Origin: Megaustenia siamemsis
Lineage: Eukaryota > Mollusca > Gastropoda > Stylommatophora > Ariophantidae
Reading direction: 5' to 3'
NCBI GenBank assembly: GCA_032433765.1
Contig: JAVIAB010000073.1
Span: 61,154,552-61,218,551, forward strand
Length of the DNA stretch: 64,000 nucleotides
The notes under the pieces were generated by a model, which saw only the letters and a list, made by a program, of their open reading frames with translations, searched no databases and was not told the DNA's origin. This document shows, one piece after another, positions 29,001-38,732 of this stretch. Both the position numbers and the translations under genes were made by a program. Positions within the stretch are counted from its first letter, which is position 1; the number at the start of each line of letters is the position of its first letter.

Positions 29001-32000
29001 ATATAAAGACGGACAAAGGTGAGAGAATGAGATGGAGAAGGTTAACACACAGACGGACAAAAGTGAGAGAATGAGAAGGTTAATATAAAGACGGACAAAG
29101 GTGAGAGAATGAGATGGAGAAGGTTAACATACAGACGGACAAAAGTGAGAGAATGAGAAGGTTAATATAGAGACGGACAAAGGCGAGAGAATGAAAATGA
29201 AAAGGTTAACATACAGACGGACAAAAGTGAGAGAATGAGAAGGTTAATACAGAGACGGACAAAGGCGAGAGAATGAAAATGAAAAGGTTAACATACAGAC
29301 GAACAAAAGTGAGAGAATGAGAAGGTTAATATAAAGACGGACAAAGGTGAGAGAATGAGAAGGTTAATATAGAGACGGACAAAGGCGAGACAATGAAAAT
29401 GAAAAGGTTAACATACCGACGGACAAAGGTGAGAGAATGAGAAGGTTAATATAAAGACGGACAAAGGTGAGAGAATGAGGTGGAGAAGGTTAACATACAG
29501 ACGGACAAAAGTGAGAGAATGAGAAGGTTAATATAAAGACGGACAAAGGTGAGAGAATGAGATGGGGAAGGTTATCATACAGACGGACAAAAGTGAGAGA
29601 ATGAGAAGGTTAATATAGAGACGGACAAAGGCGAGAGAATGAAAATGAAAAGGTTAACATACAGACGGACAAAGGTGAGAGAATGAGAAGGTTAATATAG
29701 AGACGGACAAAGGCGAGAGAATGAAAATGAAAAGGTTAACATACAGACGGACAAAGGTGAGAGAATGAGAAGGTTAACATAGAGACGGTCAAAGGTGAGG
29801 GAATGAGAAGGTTAATATAGAGACGGACAAAGGCGAGAGAATGAAAATGAAAAGGTTAACATACAGACGGACAAAGGTGAGAGAATGAGAAAGTATATAT
29901 TGAGACGGACAAAGGTGAGAGAATGAGAAGGTTATTATATAGAGACGGACAAAGGTGAGAGAAAGAAAATGAAAAGTTAACATAGTGATGGACAAAGGTG
30001 AGAGAATGAGAAGGTTAATATAGAGACGGACAAAGGTGAGAGAATGAGAAGGTTAATGTAGAGACGGACAAAGGTGAGAGAATGAGAAGGTTAACATAGA
30101 GACGGTCAAAGGTGAGGGAATGAGAAGGTTAACATAGAGACGGTCAAAGGTGAGGGAATGAGAAGGTTAACATAGAGACGGACAAAGGCGAGAGAATGAA
30201 AATGAAAAGGTTAACATACAGACGGATAAAGGTGAGAGAATGAGAAAGTATATATAGAGACGGACAAATGTGAGAGAATGAGAAGGTTATTATATAGAGA
30301 CGGACAAAGGTGAGAGAATGAAAAGGAAAAGTTAACATAGTGATGGACAAAGGTGACAAAATGAGAAGGTTAACATAGAGACGGACAAAGGTGAGAGAAT
30401 GAGAAGGTTAACATAGAGACGGACAAAGGTGAGAGAATGAGAAGGTTAACATAGAGACGGACAAAGGTGAGAGAATGTGAAGGTTAACATAGGGACTGAC
30501 AAAGGTGAGAGAATGAGAAGGTTAACATAGAGACGGACAAAGGTGAGGGAATGAGAAGGTTAATATAGAGACGGACAAAGGTGAGAGAATGAGACGGAGA
30601 AGGCTAACATAGAGACGAACAAAGGTGAAAGAATGAGACGGAGAAGGCTAACATAGAGTCGGACAAAGGTGAGAGAATGAAAAGGAAAAGGTCAACAAAG
30701 AAACGGACAAAGGTGAGAGAATGAGAAGGTTAATATAGAGACGGACAAAGGTGAGAGAATGAAAATGAAAAGGTCAACAAAGAAACGGACAAAAGTGAGA
30801 GAATGAGAAGGTTAATATAAAGACGGACAAAGGTGAAAGAATGAGATGGAGAAGGTTAACATACAGACGGTCAAAAGTGAGAGAATGAGAAGGTTAATAT
30901 AAAGACGGACAAAGGTGAGAGAATGAGATGGAGAAGGTTAACATACAGACGGACAAAAGTGAGAGAATGAGAAGGTTAATATAGAGACGGACAAAGGCGA
31001 GAGAATGAAAATGAAAAGGTTAACATACAGACGGACAAAAGTGAGAGAATGAGAAGGTTAATATAGAGACGGACAAAGGCGAGAGAATGAAAATGAAAAG
31101 GTTAACATACAGACGAGCAAAAGTGAGAGAATGAGAAGGTTAATATAAAGACGGACAAAGGTGAGAGAATGAGAAGGTTAATATAGAGACGGACAAAGGC
31201 GAGACAATGAAAATGAAAAGGTTAACATACAGACGGACAAAGGTGAGAGAATGAGAAGGTTAATATAGAGACGGACAAAGGCGAGAGAATGAAAATGAAA
31301 AGGTTAACATACAGACGGACAAAGGTGAGAGAATGAGAAGGTTAATATAGAGACGGACAAAGGCGAGAGAATGAAAATGAAAAGGTTAACATACAGACGG
31401 ACAAAGGTGAGAGAATGAGAAGGTTATTATATAGAGACGGACAAAGGTGAGAGAATGAGAAGGGTAATGTAGAGACGGACAAAGGTGAGAGAATGAGAAG
31501 GTTAATATAGAGACGGACAAAGGTGAGAGAATGCGAAGGTTAATATAGAGACGGACAAAGGTGAGAGAATGAGAAGGTTAACATAGAGACGGACAAAGGT
31601 GAGAGAATGAGACGGAGAAGGCTAACATAGACGCACAAAGGTGAGAGAATGAGACGGAGAAGGCTAACATAGAGACGGACAAAGGTGAGGGAATGAGAAG
31701 GTTAATATAGAGACGGACAAAGGTGAGAGAATGAGAAGGTTACTATAGAGACGGACAAAGGTGAGAGAATGAGAAGGTTAACATAGAGACGGACAAAGGT
31801 GAGAGAATGAGAAGGTTAATATAGAGACGGACACAGGTGAGAGAATGAGATGGAGAAAGCTAACATAGAGACGGGCAAAGGTGAGACAATGAGAAGGCTA
31901 ATATAGAGACGGACACAGGTGAGAGAATGAGATGGAGAAGGCTAACATAGAGACGGGCAAAGGTGAGAGAATGAGAAGGTTAATATAGAGACGGACAAAG

Positions 32001-33160
32001 GTGAGAGAATGAGAAGGTTACTATAGAGACGGACAAAAGTGAGAGAATGAGAAGGTTAACATAGAGACGGACAAAGGTGAGAGAATGAGAAGGTTAATAT
32101 AGAGACGGACACAGGTGAGAGAATGAGATGGAGAAAGCTAACATAGAGACGGGCAAAGGTGAGACAATGAGAAGGCTAATATAGAGACGGACACAGGTGA
32201 GAGAATGAGATGGAGAAGGCTAACATAGAGACGGACGAAGGTGAGAGAATGAGAAGATTAATATAGACGAACAAAGGCGAGAGAATGAGAGAGAGAAGAT
32301 TGACATAGAGACGGACAAAGTCGAGAGAATGAGATGGGGAAGGTTAACATAGTGACGGACAAAGGTTAGAGAATGAGAAGATTAATATAGACGAACAAAG
32401 GCGAGAGAATGAGAGAGAGAAGGTTGACATAGAGACGGACAAAGTCGAGAGAATGAGATGGGGAAGGCTAACATAGAGATGGACAAAAGTGAGAGAACGT
32501 GATGGCTAACATAGAGACGGACAAAGGTGAGAGAATGAGATGGAGAAGGCTAACATAGAGACGGAAAAAACGTGAGAGAATGAGAAGGTTTATATTGAAA
32601 CGGACAAAGGTGAGAGAAAGAGATGGAGAAGGCTAACATAGAGACGGACAAAGGTGAGAGAAAGAGATGGAGAAGGCTAACATAGAGACGGACAAAGGTG
32701 AGAGAAAGAGATGGAGAAAGCTAACATAGAGACGGACAAAGGTGGGAGAAAGAGATGGAGAAGGCTAACATAGAGACGGACAAAGGTGAGAGAAAGAGAT
32801 GGAGAAGGCTAACATAGAGACGGACAAAGGTGAGAGAAAGAGATGGAGAAGGCTCACATAGAGACGGACAAAGGTGAGAGAAAGAGATGGAGAAGGCTAA
32901 CATAGAGACGGACAAAGGTGAGAGAAAGAGATTGAGAAGGCTAACATAGAGACGGACAAAGGTGAGAGAAAGAGATGGAGAAGGCTAACATAGAGACGGA
33001 CAAAAGTGAGAGAAAGAGATGGAGAAGGCTAACATAGAGACGGACAAAGGTGAGAGAAAGAGAGGAGGAAGACTAACTTGGAGATGGGCAAGGGTGAGAG
33101 AAAAGCAGGAGACCAAATATAGAGATTGATAAAGGTGAAAGGAAGAGAGGCAGGCCATTA
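2050..33160. repeat. 31-kb satellite array, 38-45 bp monomers with higher-order structure
   Basis: One almost continuous tandem array. The basic 38-bp monomer contains GAGACGGACAAAGGTGAGAG, then AATGAGAAGG, then TTAATATA. Variants carry AAAAGGAAAAGGTTAACATAGT, AAAATGAAAAGGTTAACATACA, AGACGGAGAAGGCTAACATA or AAAGTATATATAGA. They occur in recurrent orders, giving higher-order units of about 0.9-1.3 kb and duplications spaced 1.66, 3.40, about 7.6-8.0 and 9.95 kb. The basic monomer is about 79% purine on the plus strand with only 2 C in 38 bases. Roughly 750-800 monomers are present by length. About twenty near-identical 68-84-codon minus-strand frames repeat through the array; they are by-products of the monomer and not genes. 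The first and last few hundred bases are more diverged than the core. Confidence 0.98.
32500..33160. repeat. Right-edge subdomain of the 31-kb array (44-bp units)
   Basis: From about 32500 the 38-bp monomer gives way to a regular 44-bp form ending GAGAAAGAGATGGAGAAGG with CTAACATAGAGACGG. About ten units are highly alike. The last units (33050-33160) decay into GAGGAGGAAGAC- and GAAAGGAAGAG-type variants before unique sequence begins. This is a locally homogenised edge domain distinct from the array core. Confidence 0.85.
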
Positions 33161-33323
33161 TAGACAATAAAGACTGTAAGACAACATGAAAGAATATACA
33201 GACATAGTGTAAGCTAAAGGAAATTTCCACCAGGCAGAACAAGAAGGGAGAAAGCGGCACACAACATTAATACTGCTTCTTCAATCAAGAAAGCCAAACT
33301 TCAAGCAAGTACCACCAAAACAT

Positions 33324-33664
33324 CGGTTGGCTTACCACGGCAACAGCCGGGGTTCGTACCCTGGCGAGGACACCTGGGTTTTACTAATTCCCTAAAAATT
33401 AGTGGGAGCCGCGATAGCTCAGTGGTTAGTGAACTGGACTACTACGGACAAGGGGTAGGATTCGATCCCAACCGACGGCTCCGGGTTCACCCAGCCTTAA
33501 ATGGGTACCGGATTTTTTCTGGGAAAGTAAAGCAGCACGGGCGTAATACCGACCACATTACCCCAAAAATCATGTGCTGAAGGTCTGTAAAATATAGGGT
33601 CACTAACACCATATTTCCCTATACGCCACTTGGCGTGACGGGGGGTACTTTACTTTTTTTACTT
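33324..33664 (+). mobile_element. Complete tRNA-derived SINE with 13-bp target duplications
   Basis: A perfect 13-bp direct repeat (ACCACCAAAACAT) lies at 33311-33323 and 33665-33677 and brackets a 341-bp element. Inside is a tRNA-like head at about 33405-33482: an A-box-like TAGCTCAGTGGT at 33415, a B-box GGATTCGATCC at 33458, and 7-bp complementary ends GGAGCCG / CGGCTCC. The 5' part (about 33324-33403) holds a second B-box-like GGTTCGTACCC, so the element may be a dimer or have extra 5' sequence. A non-tRNA body (GGTACCGGATTTTTTC, TACCGACCACATTACC, CACTTGGCGTG) and a short T-rich tail follow. It needs LINE enzymes in trans. I do not recognise the family by name. Intact target duplications suggest a fairly recent insertion beside the satellite edge. 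Confidence 0.88.
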
Positions 33665-33905
33665 ACCACCAAAACATAAACATGGTAGTTGCTAAAATTG
33701 CGGGGAAACAATTACAATAGAATCACTGTAACAAAAAAATAAGGAATAGATAGGCACAATTTATTTAGGAAAAAAGTTCTACTGAAAGATAAAAGAAAAG
33801 AACAAAGATAAAATTAGAGAAGAAAGATTTGGAATGACATGGAGGTAATACTTGCTGTATCTTCTTTAAAAAAAAACAAAAAAAAAACCTAGATTTGACT
33901 GCAAT

Positions 33906-34123
33906 TCAATAGCAGGTTATTTGATCTAACTCTTGTATCCAAATATGAAGACGTTGATCTATCAAACTATGACCTACTGTTTCAGCGTCCACTGTGCTTT
34001 GTAGACGTAGTTCCCATAAGCCGATCCTGACTTCAGTCACAACGAACAGATGTAGATACCGGTCAGCACCCTCTGTCTGGTTGATGTTCAGGTAAAAGGC
34101 AGAAATATTTGCTATGACGTAAT
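33906..34123 (-). other. Candidate terminal exon 3
   Basis: The minus-strand acceptor is in GTGCTTCTATTTTGGATTAG at 34124. Reading in phase 1 gives 71 residues, beginning DYVIANISAFYLNINQTEG and ending DQITCY before TGA at 33908-33906. It contains the two N-glycosylation sequons NIS and NQT. The acceptor tract is weaker than that of exon 2, and this exon is the least certain part of the model. Confidence 0.25.
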
Positions 34124-37100
34124 CTAATCCAAAATAGAAGCACAAAACAGGTTTAATAACAATAGCTGTGTGAGAAGATAACATTAAGTCAACAATGAAA
34201 CGGTGATTGAAATGATTTGGTTAGCCCAGCCCATCATCATCATCATTATCGGGTGCCATCTCGGCAACGAAGGTTGGTTGGCATGGAGCGCCATTCTGCT
34301 CTATCTCTTGCTTTGATGGTGCAGGTTGTCTTAGGCTTATCTGTCCATCTTTTGATGTTACTCGTCCATGTTAGTCTTGGTCTGCCTCTGCCTCTTTTAC
34401 CTTGTATTTCCCTTCCAAGATTACTTTTAGTAGGCTGTTGTGTCTTTTATCATGGCCAAAAAATCGTATTTCTCTTGTTTGAATTGTGTTGAGCAGTTCT
34501 CTTTTCATTTTTAGTTGTTTTAAGACTTCATCATTTGTTTTCTTTTCTCTTCATCCAATTCTACTTACTCTTCTATATATCCACATTTCGAAGGCTTCAA
34601 TTCTCCGTTCTGTTTTCTTGTCTAGTTCATCATAACAAGGTAATAATCAAGTGTTATTATTGTATTTGTTACTGATTAATAGATATAATCTTCCGATCTC
34701 CTCTCCTATATAGAAGCAATGTCCATGATGTTAAATAGCATTCGTTTCACTCCTTCAAACTTAATATTCACGTTAAATAAGATAGTAATTGTTTGGTAGT
34801 TTGTTCACACCCTCCCCTTTCCCCACAAATATCGATGCATTAATCCCCATTGGTTGCAGTATCTCAAATGTGGACTCTTGAGCAGAACAGGAAGAAGTAT
34901 CTGCTGTAGGTTATCACAGCCTCTGTACTTGGACCATTGCCATGATAGTGCCGTCTAAGCGGTGTCGACCTGTAGAATATCGACGAGGATCATAACCATG
35001 ACAAGGGATTATAGCTGAATGTAGTTACAAGAGTATACTCATGTCTGTTATCTTGAGTGACTTGTTGAGCTTCGTCAGACAAGAACCTTCCTAAGTCAAT
35101 GGCTGGAGTCAATATACAAAGGTCAAAGGTCTGCAGTGTTACCTTCTTGTTTGTCGCTGCTCATGATTGTGATGAATGCAACGAAAAAGCAGGGATTGGA
35201 CCGTTAGGTAATCATATCAGTAGTAGCCTTCGTCACTCATAGTTGACTATGGATTTTGCAGCGCCCCTAGAAATGTTATTTTGTCTTTCCTTTCGTAGTG
35301 TATTCTCTTTTTCTATGAATTTGTCTGCTTCTTGTTTGAGTTGAAGCTTTAGAGCGTGTTTCCAAATATTGCGGTCTACAGCTATTTCTACCCAGGCTGC
35401 AGGGTTTATGTTCAGATACACACGTTACACTAATGATCCAGACGCTGTAAAGTGAAAAAAGAAATAAAAATGAGACGCCAGGGATAAAATCATATCAGTG
35501 GAACAGATAATGGATGGGGCAGGTATCATTAACAACAGCAGAGAGATGTGTAGAAAGAAGGTCTTTAAACCAAGTGTTCCTACATCGCTATCTAGACTAC
35601 GTGAACTTGCGGGTAGGGGAGAGGGTGGAAATTGGTATTGTTAGAACAGAACGATATTCTGGACAACAACAAAATAGGCTTGTTGACCAGCGTGAAGATC
35701 GCAGCACTTATGGATGTGTCCAAATGTAATGACGATGATGTTGATGACCCCAACACAGTATAACAGTGCCTGATCGGACGTTCAGGATAATAAAAAGCAA
35801 TTAATAAATAAGAAGAGAATTACTAAATATAAGAGATGTTTTTCTCTGACAAAATCTCACATTTTATTTGTAAATGATCAATAACACAGAGACAACAATA
35901 CCTACCAATAGGTTGATCTTCCGAAACAAGATACACTTGATTTTCTAAAGATTCACAATCTGTGAAAGAAATCAAAAGTGAGTGAAACCACTCAAAATCT
36001 CATAAGGTCTGAAGTCATTACAACATTCTAATTTGTGCAACAATATTACCCCCCCCCCCCCAACCACACACACACACACACACACACACACCTTCCTTGG
36101 CGTTTGTCCTCTTGCACTCGCTCGCTGGTTATTTCCCTTATTATGTTGATATACGTATGTTCTGTTATCATTTACAAGAAGCGAGGATATCTCCGCATCT
36201 TCATCAACGTATCCGACTTCAGCACATCATTTTTGGATGACGAATTTGTCTCCCCTCTTTGATGTCTGCACATTTTATCAAATTTGTTTGCTTTAGACTA
36301 ATTACGAGTGTATGCAGAACATTGATGCAGGACAGGAAAAATCAGTACAGGACAGGAACAATCAGTACAGGACAGGAACAATCAGTACAGGACAGGAACA
36401 ATCAGTACAGGACAGGAACAATCAGTACAGGACAGGAACAATCAGTGCAGGACAGGAACAATCTGTACAGGACAAGAACAATCAGTGCAGGACAGGAACA
36501 ATCAATACAGGACAGGAACAATCAATACAGGACAGGAACAATCAGTACAGGACAGGAACAATCAGTACAGGACAGGAACAATCAATACAGGACAGGAAAA
36601 ATCAGTACAGGACAGGAACAATCAGTACAGGACAGGAACAATCAATACAGGACAGGAACAATCTGTACAGGACAGGAACAATCTGTACAGGACAGGAACA
36701 ATCAGTGCAGGACAGGAACAATCTGTACAGGACAGGAACAATCTGTACAGGACAGGAACAATCTGTACAGGACAGGAACAATCAGTACAGGACAGGAACA
36801 ATCAGTACAGGACAGGAACAATCTGTACAGGACAGGAACAATCAGTACAGGACAGGAACAATCAGTACAGGACAGGAACAATCAGTACAGGACAGGAACA
36901 ATCAGTACAGGACAGGAACAATCAGTACAGGACAGGAACAATCAGTGCAGGACAGGAACAATCAATACAGGACAGGAACAATCAATACAGGACAGGAACA
37001 ATCAGTACAGGATATGAACAATCAGTACAGGATATGAACAATCAGTACAGGACAGGAACAATCAATACAGGACAGGAACAATCAGTACAGGACAGGAACA

Positions 37101-38451
37101 ATCAGTACAGGACAGGAACAATCAATACAGGACAGGAACAATCAGTACAGGACAGGAACAATCAATACAGGACAGGAACAATCAGTACAGGACAGGAACA
37201 ATCTGTACAGGACAGGAACAATCTGTACAGGACAGGAACAATCAGTGCAGGACAGGAACAATCAGTACAGGACAGGAACAATCTGTACAGGACAGGAACA
37301 ATCAGTGCAGGACAGGAACAATCAGTACAGGACAGGAACAATCAGTGCAGGACAGGAACAATCAGTACAGGATATGAACAATCAGTACAGGACAGGAACA
37401 ATCAGTACAGGACAGGAACAATCAGTGCAGGACAGGAACAATCAGTACAGGACAGGAACAATCAGTACAGGACAGGAACAATCAATACAGGACAGGAACA
37501 ATCAGTACAGGACAGGAACAATCAGTGCAGGACAGGAACAATCAGTGCAGGACAGGAACAATCAGTACAGGATATGAACAATCAGTACAGGACAGGAACA
37601 ATCAGTACAGGATATGAACAATCAGTACAGGACAGGAACAATCAGTACAGGACAGGAACAATCAGTGCAGGACAGGAACAATCAGTACAGGACAGGAACA
37701 ATCAGTACAGGACAGGAACAATCAATACAGGACAGGAACAATCAGTACAGGACAGGAACAATCAGTAGACGAACACTTCAATGGTTGCTGGGCGGGTGAC
37801 AGGGCGTATATGGAAATGTCCTGATTGAAAGACGGCAGTCTGAACATAAGACTGTACGTATGTTATGAGAAATAGATAACAACTGCCGCCAGTTTAAATT
37901 AGCTTGTTATGGTCGTGGATAACAATAATGCAGATCTAAGTATACCAGAGCTTCAAAAGGCTTCATTCACTATGATTGTCTTCTTTTACAGATATTGTGG
38001 TAACGTTTTCGGTAAACTTTATGGATGAGTTTGTGTATTTCTTTGATTCATGTTCATTGGATTATACCCCTATTGCCTGGCAGGTGTTAGCTTCAGTTGA
38101 AACGATGTCGTTAATTAGTTGAATTTTTAGAGGTACAATTTCACTTTTCAATATAAGATACAACTTCACGTGCTCTGAGATATTGGGGGAAGGGGGAAGA
38201 GACACGGTTCGCCATGTCAAGGACACAACATGGATATTGTGACCTACCGGCCATTTTAGACATTGTCTCTGCTGGAGTGCGGGGATGGGAGATTGTGAAA
38301 ATCTATATGTGCGTAAACTCATACAGAAAAGTTGAAGAAGCTGATAAGACTGAAAGATAAATAGCTTACCTGCTGCACAATAACTAGCCAATAGTGAAAG
38401 TATAACAACTGTTAGCCAATGAACGATTGGGCATCCTGTAGACTTATCCAT
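33906..38451 (-). CDS. Candidate three-exon gene for a small secreted protein (hypothetical)
   Basis: Predicted coding exons on the minus strand are 38451-38370 (82 bp), 35959-35906 (54 bp) and 34123-33906 (218 bp, stop included). They total 354 bp, or 117 residues plus stop. Both introns are phase 1 and all four boundaries are GT-AG. The start has a good context (A at -3, G at +4). Residues 1-27 look like a signal peptide: hydrophobic LTVVILSLLASY followed by CAA. The mature part carries Cys, two N-glycosylation sequons (NIS, NQT) and ends TCY. A minus-strand AATAAA lies at 33765-33760, about 140 bases past the stop. Intron 1 (about 2.4 kb) contains the 20-bp array and (CA)n; intron 2 contains LINE scraps. 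I recognise no family. Exons 1 and 2 are better supported than exon 3. Extra or different exons are possible, and chance cannot be excluded without transcript data. Confidence 0.33.
34220..34640 (-). pseudogene. LINE 3' end remnant (family B)
   Basis: Read on the minus strand, this is the C-terminal end of a LINE ORF2. It contains GRPRLTWTSNIKRW, almost identical to the plus-strand copy at 59310-59690 and the minus-strand copy at 50400-50720. The segment before it carries an RELLNTIQT-like stretch and DKKTE-like residues. The element ends in a short GAT-rich tail (ATGATGATGATGATG on the minus strand, about 34230-34248), the same tail as at 59665-59680. Frames are broken and the copy is severely 5'-truncated. 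It would sit inside intron 2 of the candidate gene, downstream of exon 2 and upstream of exon 3. Confidence 0.83.
34641..35232. other. Unique sequence, no gene seen
   Basis: Unremarkable mixed sequence between two LINE scraps, inside the predicted second intron. I see no tandem repeat, long open frame or further convincing exon. Confidence 0.5.
35233..35421 (-). pseudogene. Probable LINE C-terminal scrap
   Basis: A 62-codon minus-strand frame reads NPAAWVEIAVDRNIWKHAL, then a lysine/glutamate-rich stretch with FIEKENTLRKERQN. The W...A.DR..W pattern followed by a basic EK/RK tail is typical of the extreme C-terminus of several LINE ORF2 families. The sequence is short and no upstream reverse transcriptase remains. 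Alternatively it could be host coding sequence: an acceptor-like TTTTTTCACTTTACAG precedes it on the minus strand, but the phase-1 frame from that acceptor meets a stop after six codons. Confidence 0.45.
35906..35959 (-). other. Candidate exon 2 (54 bp, phase 1-1)
   Basis: On the minus strand a pyrimidine tract ending TTGATTTCTTTCACAG leads into 54 bases, followed by ATTG|GTAGGT. Joined in phase 1 to exon 1 it reads DCESLENQVYLVSEDQPI without a stop. The exon is symmetric, so it could be skipped without shifting the frame. A weaker alternative donor lies five bases further on (TAG|GTATTG). Confidence 0.36.
36047..36092. repeat. Poly-C tract and (CA)n microsatellite
   Basis: A run of about 14 C is followed by about 14 CA dinucleotides. 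It lies within predicted intron 1. Confidence 0.97.
36325..37768. repeat. 20-bp minisatellite (about 72 units, no indels)
   Basis: Unit ATCAGTACAGGACAGGAACA repeats with exact 20-bp periodicity for about 1.44 kb. Variation is almost confined to a few positions: AGTACA, AGTGCA, AATACA or TGTACA, and GACAGG or GATATG. Three units make 20 codons, so all three plus frames stay open and all encode the same cyclic peptide rich in Q, R, N, T and G; the longest is 427 codons. This is a property of the 20-bp period and the lack of stops, and does not show coding. Confidence 0.97.
37769..38369. other. Unique sequence (predicted intron 1, 5' part)
   Basis: Non-repetitive sequence between the 20-bp array and candidate exon 1. 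No element recognised. Confidence 0.5.
38370..38451 (-). other. Candidate exon 1: signal peptide exon
   Basis: The minus-strand ATG at 38451 sits in GCAAGAATGGAT. The exon encodes 27 residues with a hydrophobic core and ends at GCAGCAG|GTAAGC, a near-consensus donor (intron starts at 38369). The donor falls just after the predicted signal-peptide cleavage region and in phase 1, the commonest arrangement for signal-peptide exons of extracellular proteins. The frame happens to stay open past the donor to 38062, which is why a 129-codon unspliced frame also exists. Confidence 0.42.
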
Positions 38452-38732
38452 TCTTGCAATCTTGTTGTGTTGTTTAATCTGTGGTGGTTAATAACGTCGG
38501 GGATATAACGTTTCGCAAACTACGTCCCTGCATTGAACAAAATCAGAACAAAATCAGAACAAAATCAAAGCGAATAGAAGTAATCCTTATTCATAATATC
38601 TGTTTTAATAAGCAGCTGAATCGAAACTACTGCATAGAAAAGGGAAGAATAAAGAAAGTTCCTGAACAAGACTTCATGTTAGAGAGCTCAATAAGCTCTC
38701 ACTGGAACCAGGCGATTACTTTGCTATACAAG

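Noticed and set aside
7012..30359. About twenty near-identical 68-84-codon minus-strand frames (hydrophobic, starting MSITMLTF)
   Set aside because: They are read-throughs of the satellite monomer, ending where monomer length shifts the frame. No start context, no separate ends, no domain. Their similarity is explained by array homogenisation.
2050..33160. CRISPR-like array
   Set aside because: There are no constant repeats separated by unique spacers. The whole monomer is repeated, and the surroundings are eukaryotic retroelements.
33405..33482. A genuine tRNA gene
   Set aside because: A and B boxes are present, but the stems are irregular and the unit lies inside a longer element with target duplications, so it is a SINE head.
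35233..35421. Alternative terminal exon for the candidate gene after the TTTTTTCACTTTACAG acceptor
   Set aside because: In phase 1 it hits a stop after six codons, and the sequence looks like a LINE C-terminus. A phase-2 reading would need the weaker donor of exon 2.
35514..35729. 71-codon plus-strand frame
   Set aside because: No recognisable domain, no supporting splice signals, and it overlaps the predicted second intron of the minus-strand candidate gene.
36259..37799. Open frames of 252, 241 and 427 codons rich in Q, R, N and T
   Set aside because: A 20-bp unit without stops keeps all three frames open automatically. Frame openness carries no coding information here.
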